DNA of 64,000 nucleotides from Phytomonospora sp040655735 (GCF_040655735.1 NZ_JBFAKK010000017.1:99163-163162), one strand, 5' to 3'; positions 1-8,904 are shown, counted from the stretch's first letter. The notes: generated by a model from the letters alone, not told the origin. A program made the numbers and translations.

Positions 1-3
1 AGG

Positions 4-42
4 AGACCGCCCGTGCCTTCGTGAGGAAGGCGCGGGCGGTCT
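4..42 (+). terminator. Rho-independent-type terminator of an upstream gene
   Basis: Two 17-nt arms (4-20 and 26-42) pair with one G-T wobble around a 5-nt loop. Short T-containing sequence follows. The gene it ends lies before the window, or it insulates the next gene. Confidence 0.7.
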
Positions 43-138
43 TCGCGTCGGGTGCTGTCCGACTCCGGTGTTAGCCTCGCGGCCCGACCGGGACGCGCGC
101 TCACCGAGCACGGTCCCGCCGATACGGAGGAATGCCCG

Positions 139-1683
139 GTGCCCGAACTCACTCAGCACGAACGCGCCATCGTCGACAAGGTCGCCGCCTCCGGGCGGTT
201 CCTCGTCCAGGGCACCTGCCATCCCGGCGGGGCGTCGTTGAAGTCCTTCAACGAGCAGGGCCGCCCGGTCGGCTCGCCCAGGATCTTCGAGCAGCTCGGC
301 GCGCTGCGAGACGCGCTGGCCACCGACGGCGACGAGCGAACGCTGACCGTCGAGGTCCGCCGGGGCGAGAACGGCTACGAGCTGCGCCGCACCTTCGACC
401 TGCCGCACATCTCGCCCGCCGTGGCGGTCCTCGATCCCGGCTACCGGTACCCGGGCCACCCGGCACCGGGAATGCCGCGCCCCCACGGCATCGACGTCAC
501 CGCCGAGCCCACCGACCCGGCCGTCCTCGCCGAGGTGAGCGGTCTGGTCGCCGCGTTCGTCGCGCTCTACACCTCCATCAAGGGCGAGGCTCCCGACTTC
601 GGCCCGCCCCGGACGGAGGAGGAGATCGCCGCCGCCGAGGCGTCGATGGGCCTGCGGCTGCCCGAGGAGGTCCGCGCGCTGTACCGGTCGATCTCGGCCG
701 ACAACAGCGAGCACGGTCTTCTCGGCGCGCACTCGCTCCTTCCGCTGGAGGCCGTGGTCGAGTGGTACCACCAGGGCGAGCCGGGAACCGAGACCGGCGA
801 CGACGGGCTGTTCCCCACCTACGAGGTCGTGCTGGACACCGAGCCCGCCGGCCACGTGCGCCGGGGGTCGCGCAGCGACTGGTGGGTCACGGTCACCACC
901 GACCGCGGCTGCAACTACGGCGCCGTCGATCTCGACCCGGCGGCGGGTGGGCGCCGCGGGCAGTTGTTCGAGTACGGTCGCGACTTCCACAATCCCGTCG
1001 GGTACATCGCCGCCTCGGTCACCGACGTGATGAGGGATGTCGTGGCCGCGTTGCGCGCGGGCGAGTACGAGAAGGGCCACGAGGAGTCGACGTACCTCGT
1101 CGCGGAAGGAAACATCGGCCGGTCGACGGAGGCCGACCACACCCGCTCGGTGCGGGCCGGCGAGAGGTCGACCGCCGAGGTCGTCGCGGGCCTCGACGGC
1201 GTCCAGCAGCTGTACCTCAACGACGCCGACCGGATCGAACTGGCCGCACTGGCGCCGCTGTCCACCCTGCGGGCCCTGTCGATCAACCGCGCCGGGCGCG
1301 TCGAAACGCCGCTGCCGCACCGGATCCCACTGGAGTCGCTGTCCCTGCACGCTGGGCAGGCCGACCTGGGCGCCCTCGCCTGCCACCCGACCCTGTGGCA
1401 CCTGGAACTCAGCGGTCTCTCCGCACCGGTAGACGTCGCGGTGCTCGCCGCGCTTCCCGCCCTGACGGCGCTCGATCTGTCCGGTGTGGACGCCGTCGGC
1501 CTCGAACTGCTCGCCGACCTGCCGGGCTTGCGGGTGCTGACGCTCAGCCCTGAGCAGTGGCGCGTCCTGCGTGCCTCCGACCGCCTGCCCCCGCGTCTGG
1601 CGGCGGCGCGCATGGGCGGCCGCACCTTGCTCGACGAGGCGATGGAGTGGCGGGGATGGCTCATGGGCGAAGCCGCGTCCTGA
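139..1683 (+). CDS. SUKH (SMI1/KNR4) domain protein with C-terminal leucine-rich repeats
   Basis: Protein of 514 residues. The start is GTG at 139 because GGAGG at 126-130 sits 8 nt upstream; an open frame extends to 52 but has no ribosome site there. Residues about 155-330 carry the SMI1/KNR4 pattern: an E-E-E-I-A-A-A-E helix, then G-L-R-L-P-E-E-V-R-A-L-Y, then a PLEAVVEWY segment. SUKH proteins often act as immunity proteins against polymorphic toxins, but many in actinomycetes are free-standing. From about residue 365 to 480 short Leu-rich units (LYLNDADRIEL, LRALSI, LESLSLHAG, LWHLELSG, LTALDLSG) look like leucine-rich repeats, so it probably binds protein. No toxin gene is next to it in the window. 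No signal peptide or membrane segment is seen. The precise role is unknown. Confidence 0.8.
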   Translation: MPELTQHERAIVDKVAASGRFLVQGTCHPGGASLKSFNEQGRPVGSPRIFEQLGALRDALATDGDERTLTVEVRRGENGYELRRTFDLPHISPAVAVLDPGYRYPGHPAPGMPRPHGIDVTAEPTDPAVLAEVSGLVAAFVALYTSIKGEAPDFGPPRTEEEIAAAEASMGLRLPEEVRALYRSISADNSEHGLLGAHSLLPLEAVVEWYHQGEPGTETGDDGLFPTYEVVLDTEPAGHVRRGSRSDWWVTVTTDRGCNYGAVDLDPAAGGRRGQLFEYGRDFHNPVGYIAASVTDVMRDVVAALRAGEYEKGHEESTYLVAEGNIGRSTEADHTRSVRAGERSTAEVVAGLDGVQQLYLNDADRIELAALAPLSTLRALSINRAGRVETPLPHRIPLESLSLHAGQADLGALACHPTLWHLELSGLSAPVDVAVLAALPALTALDLSGVDAVGLELLADLPGLRVLTLSPEQWRVLRASDRLPPRLAAARMGGRTLLDEAMEWRGWLMGEAAS

Positions 1684-1693
1684 AAGCCGGTGC

Positions 1694-1726
1694 GGGGCGC
1701 TTCGGTCCGAGGAGACCGAACGCCCC
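1694..1726. terminator. Bidirectional hairpin between convergent genes
   Basis: Arms at 1694-1706 and 1715-1726 pair over 12 bp with one bulged base and an 8-nt loop. It lies between the plus-strand SUKH gene and the minus-strand roadblock gene, so it can end both transcripts. Confidence 0.6.
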
Positions 1727-1730
1727 ACCC

Positions 1731-2126
1731 CTACCGCATGTTGTGCCGCGCCTGGGGAGTCAGCGCCGGACCCACCTGGTTGATCAGGTCGGCGAGCTCG
1801 TGGGCGACCTGCCCGATGTCGCAGCCGAAACCGGCCAGGGCGAGAAGGCTGGCGCCGTTCGACACGGCCATGGAGAACATGTAGCCGCCGTTCATCTCGG
1901 TCAGGTTGCTGATGACCGGGTCGGCGCCCATCGAGCGCGCGGCGCCGGCGAGCAGGCTGGTGAGGCCGGAGGCGACGGCGGCGAGGCGCTCGGCCTCGTC
2001 GGTGGGCAGCTCGTTGTTCGCCGCGATCAGGAGCCCGTCGGCGGCGACGGCGAGCACGTGGGACACATGCGGGACACGGCCGACGAAGTCGTTGAGAAGA
2101 AAGTCGACGTTGAAGCTGCTGGTCAC
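1731..2126 (-). CDS. Roadblock/LC7 domain protein
   Basis: Protein of 131 residues, a single roadblock/LC7 fold (MglB/CvnB-like). These small dimeric proteins regulate Ras-like GTPases and form complexes with nitrate-sensor-type kinases in actinomycetes. The family pattern is clear: a first helix with FVGRVPHVSHVLAV, then AADGLLIAAN, a helix ending AAVASGLTSLL, an EMNGGYMF strand and a C-terminal helix. The GTG start overlaps the TGA stop of the kinase gene (GTGA), so the two are translationally coupled. Unlike the locus near 23-28 kb, no DUF742 or GTPase gene follows, so this is a partial conservon. It probably acts in the cytoplasm with the adjacent kinase. Confidence 0.9.
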   Translation of the reverse strand: MTSSFNVDFLLNDFVGRVPHVSHVLAVAADGLLIAANNELPTDEAERLAAVASGLTSLLAGAARSMGADPVISNLTEMNGGYMFSMAVSNGASLLALAGFGCDIGQVAHELADLINQVGPALTPQARHNMR

Positions 2127-4504
2127 GTGGGCGTCCTCGGGTTGTTGTTCGGTTTCTTCTGGGCCTGCCGGCTGCCGGAGAGGCCACGGGCGTAGGCGAG
2201 GTAGGTGGCGCTGATCGCGGCCGGGTCGCGGCGGATCGGGCCCTTCACGACCGGCCGGGCGGCGGCCGGCGCGGTGGCTCCCGGCGCGAGGCTGGACATG
2301 GGCCTGCGGCGCGGGAGGCCGTTCTCGTCGAGGTCGGGTTCGGCCTGTTCGGCGACCTGGGCGGCCTGCCAGGCGAAGTGGACGACGGGGATCTCCTCGT
2401 CCTCGGCGTCGATGACCACCGACGAGGTGCGCCCGCCCGAGGCCGCCGCGGCGGCCGATCGGCTGGCACGACTGCGAAACAGCGGCGCCTCGCGTCGCTG
2501 CGGCGCGGCTCCGCTGGTGAGTTCGAGCCGGCGGCGGGCCTCCGGCGTCGGCGAGAAGTCGAGGAGCGTGGCGGGCAGCACGACCTCGGCGATGGTGCCC
2601 CGGTCGGGCGCCGGGCGCAGCCGCACGGAGATGCCGATGCGGGTGGCGAGGATGCCGACCACGGTCAATCCCATGGCCTGGAGGGATTCCAGGTCCATCG
2701 GCGAGGCCGCGCCGAGGCGAGCGTTGAAGGTTCCCAGGCGCTCCTCGTCGATGCCGATGCCGTGGTCGCGGATCTCCACGACGACCTTGTCGGTGAGGAA
2801 GCGCGCCGCTACGTGCGCGGGGTCGCTGGAGTACTTGGTGGCGTTGTCGATCAGCTCGGCGAGCAGCTGCACGGCGTCGTCGACGGCGGCGGGTTTGATC
2901 CACACGCCGTCGTCGACGGTGGTGAACTCGACGCGCTTGTAGTGCTCGGTGTGGCTCTGCGCGGCGCGCAGGACGTCGCCGAGGAGTTCGTTGGAGGTAC
3001 GGACCTTCGCCGCCGACGCGCCGCCGAGGACCAGGAGGCTGTCGTTGGCGCGGCCCTGGAGGGAGACCAGGTGGTCGAGCCGGAACAGGCGCTCCAGCTG
3101 GTCGGGGTCGTTCTCGGCGTGCTCGGCCGCGTCGAGTTCGGCGGTGAGCCGGCCGGTGAGCGAGTGGCCCCGGCGGGCGAGGCGGATGAACATCGAGCCG
3201 ACGTGCACGCGCAGCATCGCCTGCTGCGCGGCGACCCGGATCGCCTCGCGGTGCACGAGGTTGAAGGCACCGGCCACTTCGGACAGTTCGTCGTCGCCGC
3301 TCTCGCCCAGGGGCGGGGTCGTGGCGTCGGCGAACTCCTCGGGGGTGAGTCCGGTGAGGTCCTTCTGCTCGTCGACCTGGCGGACGGCGGTGGGCAGTTC
3401 GTCGCGGGCCACGCGGCGGGCGGAGTCGCGCAGGCGCCGCAGGCCCCGGGTGACCGAGCGGCCGAGCCACAGGGCGGTCAGCACGGCCATGATGATCGTG
3501 ATCACCACGACGGTGACCTCGATGAGCACCTGCCGGGTCACCGTCTCCTGGATGGCGATCGACTCGGCGACGGTGTCGTTCAGCGTCTGGTCGATGACGG
3601 CGCCGGTCGCCGTGTGCCGGGCGTCGAAGCCGGCGACGAGTGCGGTGTGGTCGACGGCGATGTCCTCGTACGAACGGGAAGTGGTGACCTCGCGTTCGAA
3701 GCTGTTGACCGGGCGCGCGTCCTGCGCACCGAGGCCGCCGGCGTCGAAACCGGTGCCGTCGCTGATGCGCCGGTACTCGTTGAGGGTGCGCTGCCGGTCG
3801 CCGATCAGCTCCATGAAGGGCCGGTAGGCGGCGTCGAGGGGTTCGCCGTCCTTGAGTTCGAGGGACAGCACGCGCAGCTGTTCGGAGCTCTCGTCGGCGG
3901 CGCTGAGCAGTACCGCGGCGCGCAGGCTGCGGTTGAGGCTCGTGGCCTCGGCCTGGTCGACGGCGTGGTCGAGCAGGCGGGACAGGCGGCTGACGGCGGC
4001 GCCGTAGACGGTGAGGTGATAGCCGGCGATGTCGCGGTGCGCGGCCGAGCGCACGACCGTCAGACGTGACAGCGGCTTGTCGGCCGAGGCGAGCAGGTCG
4101 GTGACCTCGACGTCGCCGGCGAAGGCCTCGCGGGCGGTGGCGAGTTCGGCCAGCCGCTCGTTGGAGGCGGTGACGGCGTTGTCGAAGCCGGTGATCGAGG
4201 TGTCGGCGAGGTCGAGTTCGTCCTTGAAGACCTGCACGGCGGCCTGGGCGCGCTCGTCCTGCATGGCGCGGATGACGCGCGAGACGGTCCCGGCGAGTTC
4301 GACGAGCGCCGCGGTGTCGTCGGCGTCGGACGCCTCCTGCGCGGAGTCGGAAAGACGCACCGAGGCGATTCCGGCGAGCGCGATCACCGGGATCAGCAGC
4401 ATCATGGCCAGTTTGGTGCGGATGCGCGATTGAGAGGGACGCAGTCGGGCGAGACGGCGCGACCAGCCCGAGCCCACCGGGGCGTTGCGGTCACCATCCA
4501 GCAT
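2123..4504 (-). CDS. Nitrate/nitrite-sensor-type histidine kinase (CvnA-like)
   Basis: Protein of 793 residues. ATG at 4504 is chosen because GGAGG lies 4 nt upstream; earlier in-frame starts have none. Order of parts: cytoplasmic N-terminus, membrane helix about 33-50, extracellular NIT-type sensing domain about 55-310, second membrane helix about 321-345, HAMP linker, a coiled region containing LDHLVSLQGR (the His is the likely phosphoacceptor, judged by match to the paralogue at 24453), and a HATPase domain with N box ELIDNATKYS near 549 and G1 box DHGIGI near 577. The last 200 residues are Pro/Ala-rich and end in a tail of the form NGLPRRRP...LAPG...RDPAAI...YARG, shared with two other proteins here. 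No response regulator is adjacent. The 231-nt upstream gap holds its promoter region. Confidence 0.9.
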   Translation of the reverse strand: MLDGDRNAPVGSGWSRRLARLRPSQSRIRTKLAMMLLIPVIALAGIASVRLSDSAQEASDADDTAALVELAGTVSRVIRAMQDERAQAAVQVFKDELDLADTSITGFDNAVTASNERLAELATAREAFAGDVEVTDLLASADKPLSRLTVVRSAAHRDIAGYHLTVYGAAVSRLSRLLDHAVDQAEATSLNRSLRAAVLLSAADESSEQLRVLSLELKDGEPLDAAYRPFMELIGDRQRTLNEYRRISDGTGFDAGGLGAQDARPVNSFEREVTTSRSYEDIAVDHTALVAGFDARHTATGAVIDQTLNDTVAESIAIQETVTRQVLIEVTVVVITIIMAVLTALWLGRSVTRGLRRLRDSARRVARDELPTAVRQVDEQKDLTGLTPEEFADATTPPLGESGDDELSEVAGAFNLVHREAIRVAAQQAMLRVHVGSMFIRLARRGHSLTGRLTAELDAAEHAENDPDQLERLFRLDHLVSLQGRANDSLLVLGGASAAKVRTSNELLGDVLRAAQSHTEHYKRVEFTTVDDGVWIKPAAVDDAVQLLAELIDNATKYSSDPAHVAARFLTDKVVVEIRDHGIGIDEERLGTFNARLGAASPMDLESLQAMGLTVVGILATRIGISVRLRPAPDRGTIAEVVLPATLLDFSPTPEARRRLELTSGAAPQRREAPLFRSRASRSAAAAASGGRTSSVVIDAEDEEIPVVHFAWQAAQVAEQAEPDLDENGLPRRRPMSSLAPGATAPAAARPVVKGPIRRDPAAISATYLAYARGLSGSRQAQKKPNNNPRTPT

Positions 4505-4735
4505 GGATCCTCCACGGATCGGTCGTCGGGGCCGGCGCTCCCACCGTCGGCGCCGATCTCGAATCGGCGTCTCCCGCGACGTGCCCTCGCAGATCTCACC
4601 ACAGGATTTCTCCTGAGGAAATAGCGAGGACGGCAAATGTTTACACGTATCGATTCATGTTCATCACCCGCGGACACCGGCTGTCGAGCCGCCGTCGCCG
4701 CACGTGATCGGTACATTGTGGACGCACCGCAGGCT

Positions 4736-5917
4736 TCAGTCGCCCTCCAGCGGGACCAGCACTCCGTCCCGGACGATCTGCACCACCGGGTCCTGGTAGA
4801 CCTCCCCGTTCTCGTCGATGGAGAGCGTGCCGAGGATCGTCTCCTGTTCGAGGATCTGGCCGAGGTTGTCCTTGATGGCCTCCCGGCCGGCGTCGCAGTC
4901 GGCGCGCACCGCGACGTCGATGAGCTGCGCGGCGGTGTACGCCTGCGCGGCGAACTGATCGGGGGCCTTGCCGTAGCGCTGGGTGAAGGACGCGACGAAC
5001 TGCTCGTTGCCCTCGCTCGGCAGCGCCGAACTCCAGGCCCCGCCGACGATCAGGCCCTCCGCGGCGGCACCGAGAGCGCCGACCATGACCGGCGAGTTGA
5101 AGGCGTTGCCGCCCACGATCGGGGCCGTGATGCCCAGTTCGCGGGCCTCCTTCACCAGCGGGATCGTCGCGCCCGGCAGCGCCGAGAGGACGACGGCGTC
5201 GGGCGCGGCCGCCCGGACCTGGTTGAGCTGCTCGGTGAAGGTGGTGTCGGTGGTGGCGAACTCGTGGTCCTCGACGATGTCGATGCCCAGGCCCTCCAGG
5301 GCCTCCTTCATCGTCGTGTAGGCCGAGGAGGTGAACTCGTCGACGCTGTCGTGCAGGATCGCCACGGTCTTGAGGTCGAGGGCCTGCACGGCCGCCGGGA
5401 TGCTCGCGTTGAGCGCGATCTGCTCCGACAGCGAGTCGCGGAAGATGTAGTCGCCGAGCTCGGGGATCCCCTCGGCGGTGGTGGAGATGCCCAGCGCCGG
5501 GACACCGGCCTCCTGGGCGTCGGAGAACGCCGTGAAGGCCACACTGGACAGTGTCGGGCCGACGATGACGCTCACCCTGTCGGCGTCGATGAGCTTCTCG
5601 TAGACGGCGACGCCCACGTCGGGCGTGGTCTGGTCGTCTTCGAGGACGACCTCGTAGTCGACGCCCTTCTTGGCGTTGATCTCCTCGAAGGCCAGTTCGA
5701 GGCCCTGCTGCTGGTACTCCCCGGCGAAGGCCGCGCCACCGGACAGGCTCAGCACGATGCCCACCTTGACGGGCGTGCCGATGACGCAGTCGGCGCCGGA
5801 TCCCGTACCGGACAAGGAAGTGCCGTCGGCGGAGGTCCCGTCGCCGTCGTCGGTGCAGCCGGCGACAAGGAGCAGCACGACGGCCGCCAGTGCGGCCGAC
5901 CCCACTCTTAAGCGCAT
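4736..5917 (-). CDS. ABC transporter substrate-binding lipoprotein, branched-chain amino-acid type
   Basis: Protein of 393 residues with a type II signal peptide and lipobox (LVAGC, Cys near residue 20), so it is anchored outside the membrane. The mature part has the periplasmic-binding-protein type I fold of the LivK family: GIVLSLSGGAAFAGEYQQQGLELAFEEIN near the start, then an IVGPTLSSVAFT segment and a YTAAQLIDV helix near the C-terminus. Family members bind branched-chain amino acids, amides or urea; the ligand cannot be read here. No permease or ATPase gene is adjacent, so it must share a transporter encoded elsewhere or act as a receptor. It is monocistronic, divergent from the sigma gene at 6168, with about 250 nt between them. 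Confidence 0.88.
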   Translation of the reverse strand: MRLRVGSAALAAVVLLLVAGCTDDGDGTSADGTSLSGTGSGADCVIGTPVKVGIVLSLSGGAAFAGEYQQQGLELAFEEINAKKGVDYEVVLEDDQTTPDVGVAVYEKLIDADRVSVIVGPTLSSVAFTAFSDAQEAGVPALGISTTAEGIPELGDYIFRDSLSEQIALNASIPAAVQALDLKTVAILHDSVDEFTSSAYTTMKEALEGLGIDIVEDHEFATTDTTFTEQLNQVRAAAPDAVVLSALPGATIPLVKEARELGITAPIVGGNAFNSPVMVGALGAAAEGLIVGGAWSSALPSEGNEQFVASFTQRYGKAPDQFAAQAYTAAQLIDVAVRADCDAGREAIKDNLGQILEQETILGTLSIDENGEVYQDPVVQIVRDGVLVPLEGD

Positions 5918-6167
5918 GGGTCTCCCCGGTCCTGTGAGTCCACGGTGGTCGAACAGCGTCTCCCGGCGAGGGGTGGCGAGGTTCGGTACGTGAAGCTACA
6001 CGGCCCGGGCCAGCCGGTCGAGGGCTGAGCGGACCGCCGACGGTCAGCGTTTCGGCCGGAAAGGGGCCATGGCGGCGATCTGGGAACAAAAAATTCGGGC
6101 CGCGGCGTGCAACCACGACGGCCCCTCGATGCGTAGGTAGCGGCGACCATCGCCGACGGGAGAGCAC

Positions 6168-6686
6168 ATGCGGGCCGAGCAGGAAGCCGAGTTCAGGAAG
6201 TACGTGGCCGCGCGGGTCGATCGCCTGCGCCGCTTCGGATACCTGTGCTGCGGAGACTGGCAGCGGGCGGAAGACGCCGTCCAGACCGCCTTCATCAAGC
6301 TCTACGGGGTATGGGCGCGACGGTCCTCGGACGCCTGCGACGCCTACGTCCGGCGGATCGTGGCCAACGCGCTCATCGACGAGCACCGGCGCGGCTGGTT
6401 TCGCCGGGAACGCGCCAGCGACCGGCTGCCCGACCGCACCGTCCCCGACGCGAGCGCCGCCAGCGTCGAGACGCTGCACATCATGAACGCCCTGGCGAGA
6501 CTGCCGAACCGCCAGCGCGCCGTGGTCGTCCTGCGCTACTGGGAGGACCTCTCCATCGAGCGGACCGCCGAGGTCTTGAACTGCTCGATCGGAACGGTGA
6601 AATCGCAGGGCGCGCGCGGCTTGCGGACGCTGCGCGCCCTGCTGTCCGATTCCATGCCGGAACGAACACTTGGAGCGACATCATGA
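6168..6686 (+). CDS. SigE-family ECF RNA polymerase sigma factor
   Basis: Protein of 172 residues with region 2 (about 8-75: FRKYVAARVDRLRRFGYLCCGDWQRAEDAVQ, then TAFIKLYGVW) and region 4 (about 105-160: LPNRQRAVVVLRYWEDLS, then a helix-turn-helix with GTVKSQ). This is the short actinobacterial SigE-family group, usually encoded with a membrane partner in the position of an anti-sigma factor. Its TGA overlaps the ATG of that partner (ATGA at 6683-6686), so the pair is coupled. Two paralogous pairs occur at 47767 and 49464. No zinc-binding anti-sigma signature is seen in the partner, so the mode of control is not clear. Confidence 0.93.
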   Translation: MRAEQEAEFRKYVAARVDRLRRFGYLCCGDWQRAEDAVQTAFIKLYGVWARRSSDACDAYVRRIVANALIDEHRRGWFRRERASDRLPDRTVPDASAASVETLHIMNALARLPNRQRAVVVLRYWEDLSIERTAEVLNCSIGTVKSQGARGLRTLRALLSDSMPERTLGATS

Positions 6687-7792
6687 CAGAGGATCTCAAG
6701 ATCATGCTGGACCACGCCTCGGAGCAGTCCCCGCCGCACGCTCTCGACACCGACACCGTCGTCAAGCGCGGCCGCAACCGAGTGCGGCGGCGCGGTCTCG
6801 CGCTCGTCGGCGGTGCCGCGCTGAGCGTCGCGGCGGTCACCGCCGTCTCGGTCGCGGTGGCCTCCTCCCTGCCCACCGCGCCGAAAGCGGAAGAGACACC
6901 GCCGGTGGCGGCCGCCGAACCGCCACCGGACTACACACTGCCCGACCTCGACCCCGACGGCCGGTTCGAGTGGAACTCCGCCGAGCGCACGGACGACGCC
7001 ACCGGCGCCCAGCTCACCGCCGCCCTCACCGCCTACTTCGCCGGGCACCACCCCGAGGCGAAGGTCGCGCGCTGGGGACCCGAGAAGACGGACGTCAACG
7101 GGAACAACTTCTCCTACGTCCGCAACCTCGCCGAGCTGACCGAACCCCAGTCGACCTTCCAGGTCTCCCGCTACACCAATCAGCTGATCGACGCCGAAGT
7201 CGAACTCGACCTCGAAAACCCCGACCTGGAAAGCCGAGTCGTCTACACGGCACCGGTCTACCGCCTCTGGAACGGTGGCGAACTCCGCACCGACGTCGAC
7301 ACCGGCGCCACCATCGGCAGGGCCACCGGAGCACCGATCGCCTTCGACGGCGAAGGCGCCGACCAGCTCGACGACCTCCAGGTCGCCCTCTTCCCGCCCG
7401 GCGGCTACCGGACCGGCCACGACGCCACGAAGGACTCGATCGGCGACCCCGGCAACGGCCACCTCGTCGAAGGCTGCGACGACCACGACGTCAAGGGCCA
7501 CCACGGCGGCCCGGGCACCGAGGTCACCTACCGCTGCGACGAACTGGCCGGCCCGAACGGCGAGCGCATCACCACCGTCGCCGCACGCGAGACCTACAAG
7601 CAGGACGGCACGACACTGGCCCTCAACACCGTCGTGGTGATCCGTACCGACGGAACGGCACTCGTCGTCACCGACTCCCCCACCACCGGGATGGAATGGA
7701 CGCAAGGCAGCGGTGACGGCCCCGGCGGGCCGGCACTCGACCTCGACGAGCTCACCGAACTCGCGCTCGCCGTCCCGCTGGTGTCCTTCTGA
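6683..7792 (+). CDS. Single-pass membrane protein, partner of the SigE-family sigma factor
   Basis: Protein of 369 residues. Residues 1-40 are cytoplasmic and Arg-rich (RGRNRVRRRG), followed by one membrane helix (about 41-62) and a large external domain after a Pro/Glu linker. The outer domain ends with a conserved pair of cysteines (EGCDDHD and YRCDEL, near 268 and 285) and a final strand with VVVIRTDGTALVVT. The same layout and both cysteines recur in the partners at 46691 and 48442. By position it should regulate the sigma factor, sensing an external cue, but there is no recognisable zinc-finger anti-sigma domain. I do not recognise the outer domain. Start ATG overlaps the sigma stop codon. 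Confidence 0.8.
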   Translation: MTEDLKIMLDHASEQSPPHALDTDTVVKRGRNRVRRRGLALVGGAALSVAAVTAVSVAVASSLPTAPKAEETPPVAAAEPPPDYTLPDLDPDGRFEWNSAERTDDATGAQLTAALTAYFAGHHPEAKVARWGPEKTDVNGNNFSYVRNLAELTEPQSTFQVSRYTNQLIDAEVELDLENPDLESRVVYTAPVYRLWNGGELRTDVDTGATIGRATGAPIAFDGEGADQLDDLQVALFPPGGYRTGHDATKDSIGDPGNGHLVEGCDDHDVKGHHGGPGTEVTYRCDELAGPNGERITTVAARETYKQDGTTLALNTVVVIRTDGTALVVTDSPTTGMEWTQGSGDGPGGPALDLDELTELALAVPLVSF

Positions 7793-7800
7793 CGGTGCGA

Positions 7801-7840
7801 CCGTCCCGCGCGGCCCGTTCACCGCGGCCGCGCGGGACGG
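7801..7840 (+). terminator. Strong hairpin terminator
   Basis: A perfect 15-bp stem (7801-7815 with 7826-7840) and a 10-nt loop lie 8 nt after the stop of the sigma-partner gene. There is no T-run, which is usual for high-GC actinomycetes. Confidence 0.75.
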
Positions 7841-7863
7841 CCCCTGCCCACCGCCGGAAGCGG

Positions 7864-7869
7864 TAGCGT
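7864..7869 (+). promoter_or_regulatory. -10 box of a leaderless gene
   Basis: TAGCGT lies 8 nt before the ATG at 7878, with no ribosome site between. That is the spacing of leaderless transcripts in actinomycetes. No clear -35 box is seen. Confidence 0.5.
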
Positions 7870-7877
7870 CGCTGACC

Positions 7878-8537
7878 ATGAGCCGACGATCCATCAACCT
7901 GAACCCCGACCTCGACGACTACTCGCAGGCGCACTCCACCCGCCCCGACGGGCTCCTGGCCGCACTCGCCGCCGAGACCCGCGAGGCCCTCCCGGCCGAG
8001 GCCGGCATGCAGATCAGCGCGGTCCAGTCCCAGTTCCTGACCATCCTGGCCCGCTCACTCGGCGTGCGCCGGGCCGTGGAGGTCGGCACCTTCACCGGCA
8101 TGTCCTCGCTGTCCATCGCGCGCGGCATGGCCGCCGACGGACGCCTCATCTGCTTCGACATCAGCGAGGAGTTCACCAGCGTCGCCCGCAAGTACTGGGA
8201 GCGCGACGGGGTCGCCGACCGGATCGAACTGCGCATCGGCGACGCCAAGACGCGCCTCGCCGAACTCGACCCGGCCGCCGAGATCGACCTGGCCTTCATC
8301 GACGCCGACAAGCCCGGCTACCCCACGTACTGGGCCGAACTGGCGCCCCGCATGCGGCCGGGCGGCATCATCGTCGTCGACAACGTCTTCCAGGGCGGGC
8401 GGATCATCGACGGTGACGAGAACGGCGCCAACACCGTGGCGATGCGCGAGTTCAACGACATCGCCGTGGGCGACGAGCGCTTCGACGTGGTGATGCTGCC
8501 GATCTCCGACGGTCTCACCCTCGCCCAGCGCCGCTGA
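7878..8537 (+). CDS. Class I SAM-dependent O-methyltransferase (catechol OMT-like family 3)
   Basis: Protein of 219 residues. It has the SAM-binding glycine-rich motif VEVGTFTGMSSL (about 63-74), the acidic SAM-ribose strand ICFDISEEF, the metal-binding motif FIDADKPGY (about 142-150) and the following IIVVDNVFQGG strand. These match metal-dependent small-molecule O-methyltransferases that act on catechols and related diphenols in the cytoplasm. The substrate is unknown and no biosynthetic cluster is adjacent. The start is the ATG preceded by a -10 box and no ribosome site. It stands alone between a terminator and the DUF397 gene. Confidence 0.92.
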   Translation: MSRRSINLNPDLDDYSQAHSTRPDGLLAALAAETREALPAEAGMQISAVQSQFLTILARSLGVRRAVEVGTFTGMSSLSIARGMAADGRLICFDISEEFTSVARKYWERDGVADRIELRIGDAKTRLAELDPAAEIDLAFIDADKPGYPTYWAELAPRMRPGGIIVVDNVFQGGRIIDGDENGANTVAMREFNDIAVGDERFDVVMLPISDGLTLAQRR

Positions 8538-8563
8538 GTCCGCCGCACCCTCGCGGGCGGCTC

Positions 8564-8569
8564 TATCGT
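8564..8569 (+). promoter_or_regulatory. -10 box of the DUF397 gene
   Basis: TATCGT is followed 13 nt later by its inverted copy ACGATA (8583-8588), which runs into the ribosome site AAGGAG. The pairing could form a small leader hairpin or an operator. Confidence 0.4.
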
Positions 8570-8598
8570 TGGAAACGGCGAGACGATAAGGAGCACAT

Positions 8599-8904
8599 GT
8601 GCACGAGCATCCGCTGAAAGGCCAGTTCGACGAGCAGGCCGCCGATTGGCGCCGGTCGACGAATCTGGACGGCACTCCCGGAAAGCTTGAGGTCGGCTTC
8701 GCCGCCGACGGACTCGTGGGACTGCGCACCGTAGACGAACCCGAGACGATCCTCATCTACACCCCGGCCGAATGGGACGCCTTCGTGGCGGGCGCCAAGG
8801 ACGGCGAGTTCGACATCGAGGTGCTCGAAGAGGACGCCCGGCTCGCCGAGGAGGCCGAGGCCGCCGAGCTGAAGGCCCGCGAAAGCGCCGAACCCGGCGA
8901 GTGA
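8599..8904 (+). CDS. DUF397 domain protein
   Basis: Protein of 101 residues. Start is GTG at 8599 with AAGGAG 5 nt upstream. The family pattern is seen in the core: a W-R-R-S near residue 18, a V-G-L-R-T-V-D-E strand, and W-D-A-F-V-A-G-A-K-D-G-E-F-D, which is the usual end of DUF397. The last 25 residues are a charged Glu/Ala helix. DUF397 proteins are small cytoplasmic proteins confined to actinomycetes and normally sit beside an XRE regulator (BldB/WhiJ-type systems, some acting as toxin-antitoxin-like pairs). No XRE gene is present here, so this is an orphan. Confidence 0.75.
   Translation: MHEHPLKGQFDEQAADWRRSTNLDGTPGKLEVGFAADGLVGLRTVDEPETILIYTPAEWDAFVAGAKDGEFDIEVLEEDARLAEEAEAAELKARESAEPGE

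Noticed and set aside
2378..4069. Long plus-strand open frame opposite the kinase gene
   Set aside because: High-GC DNA gives long antisense frames. The minus-strand kinase has clear domains; the plus frame has none.
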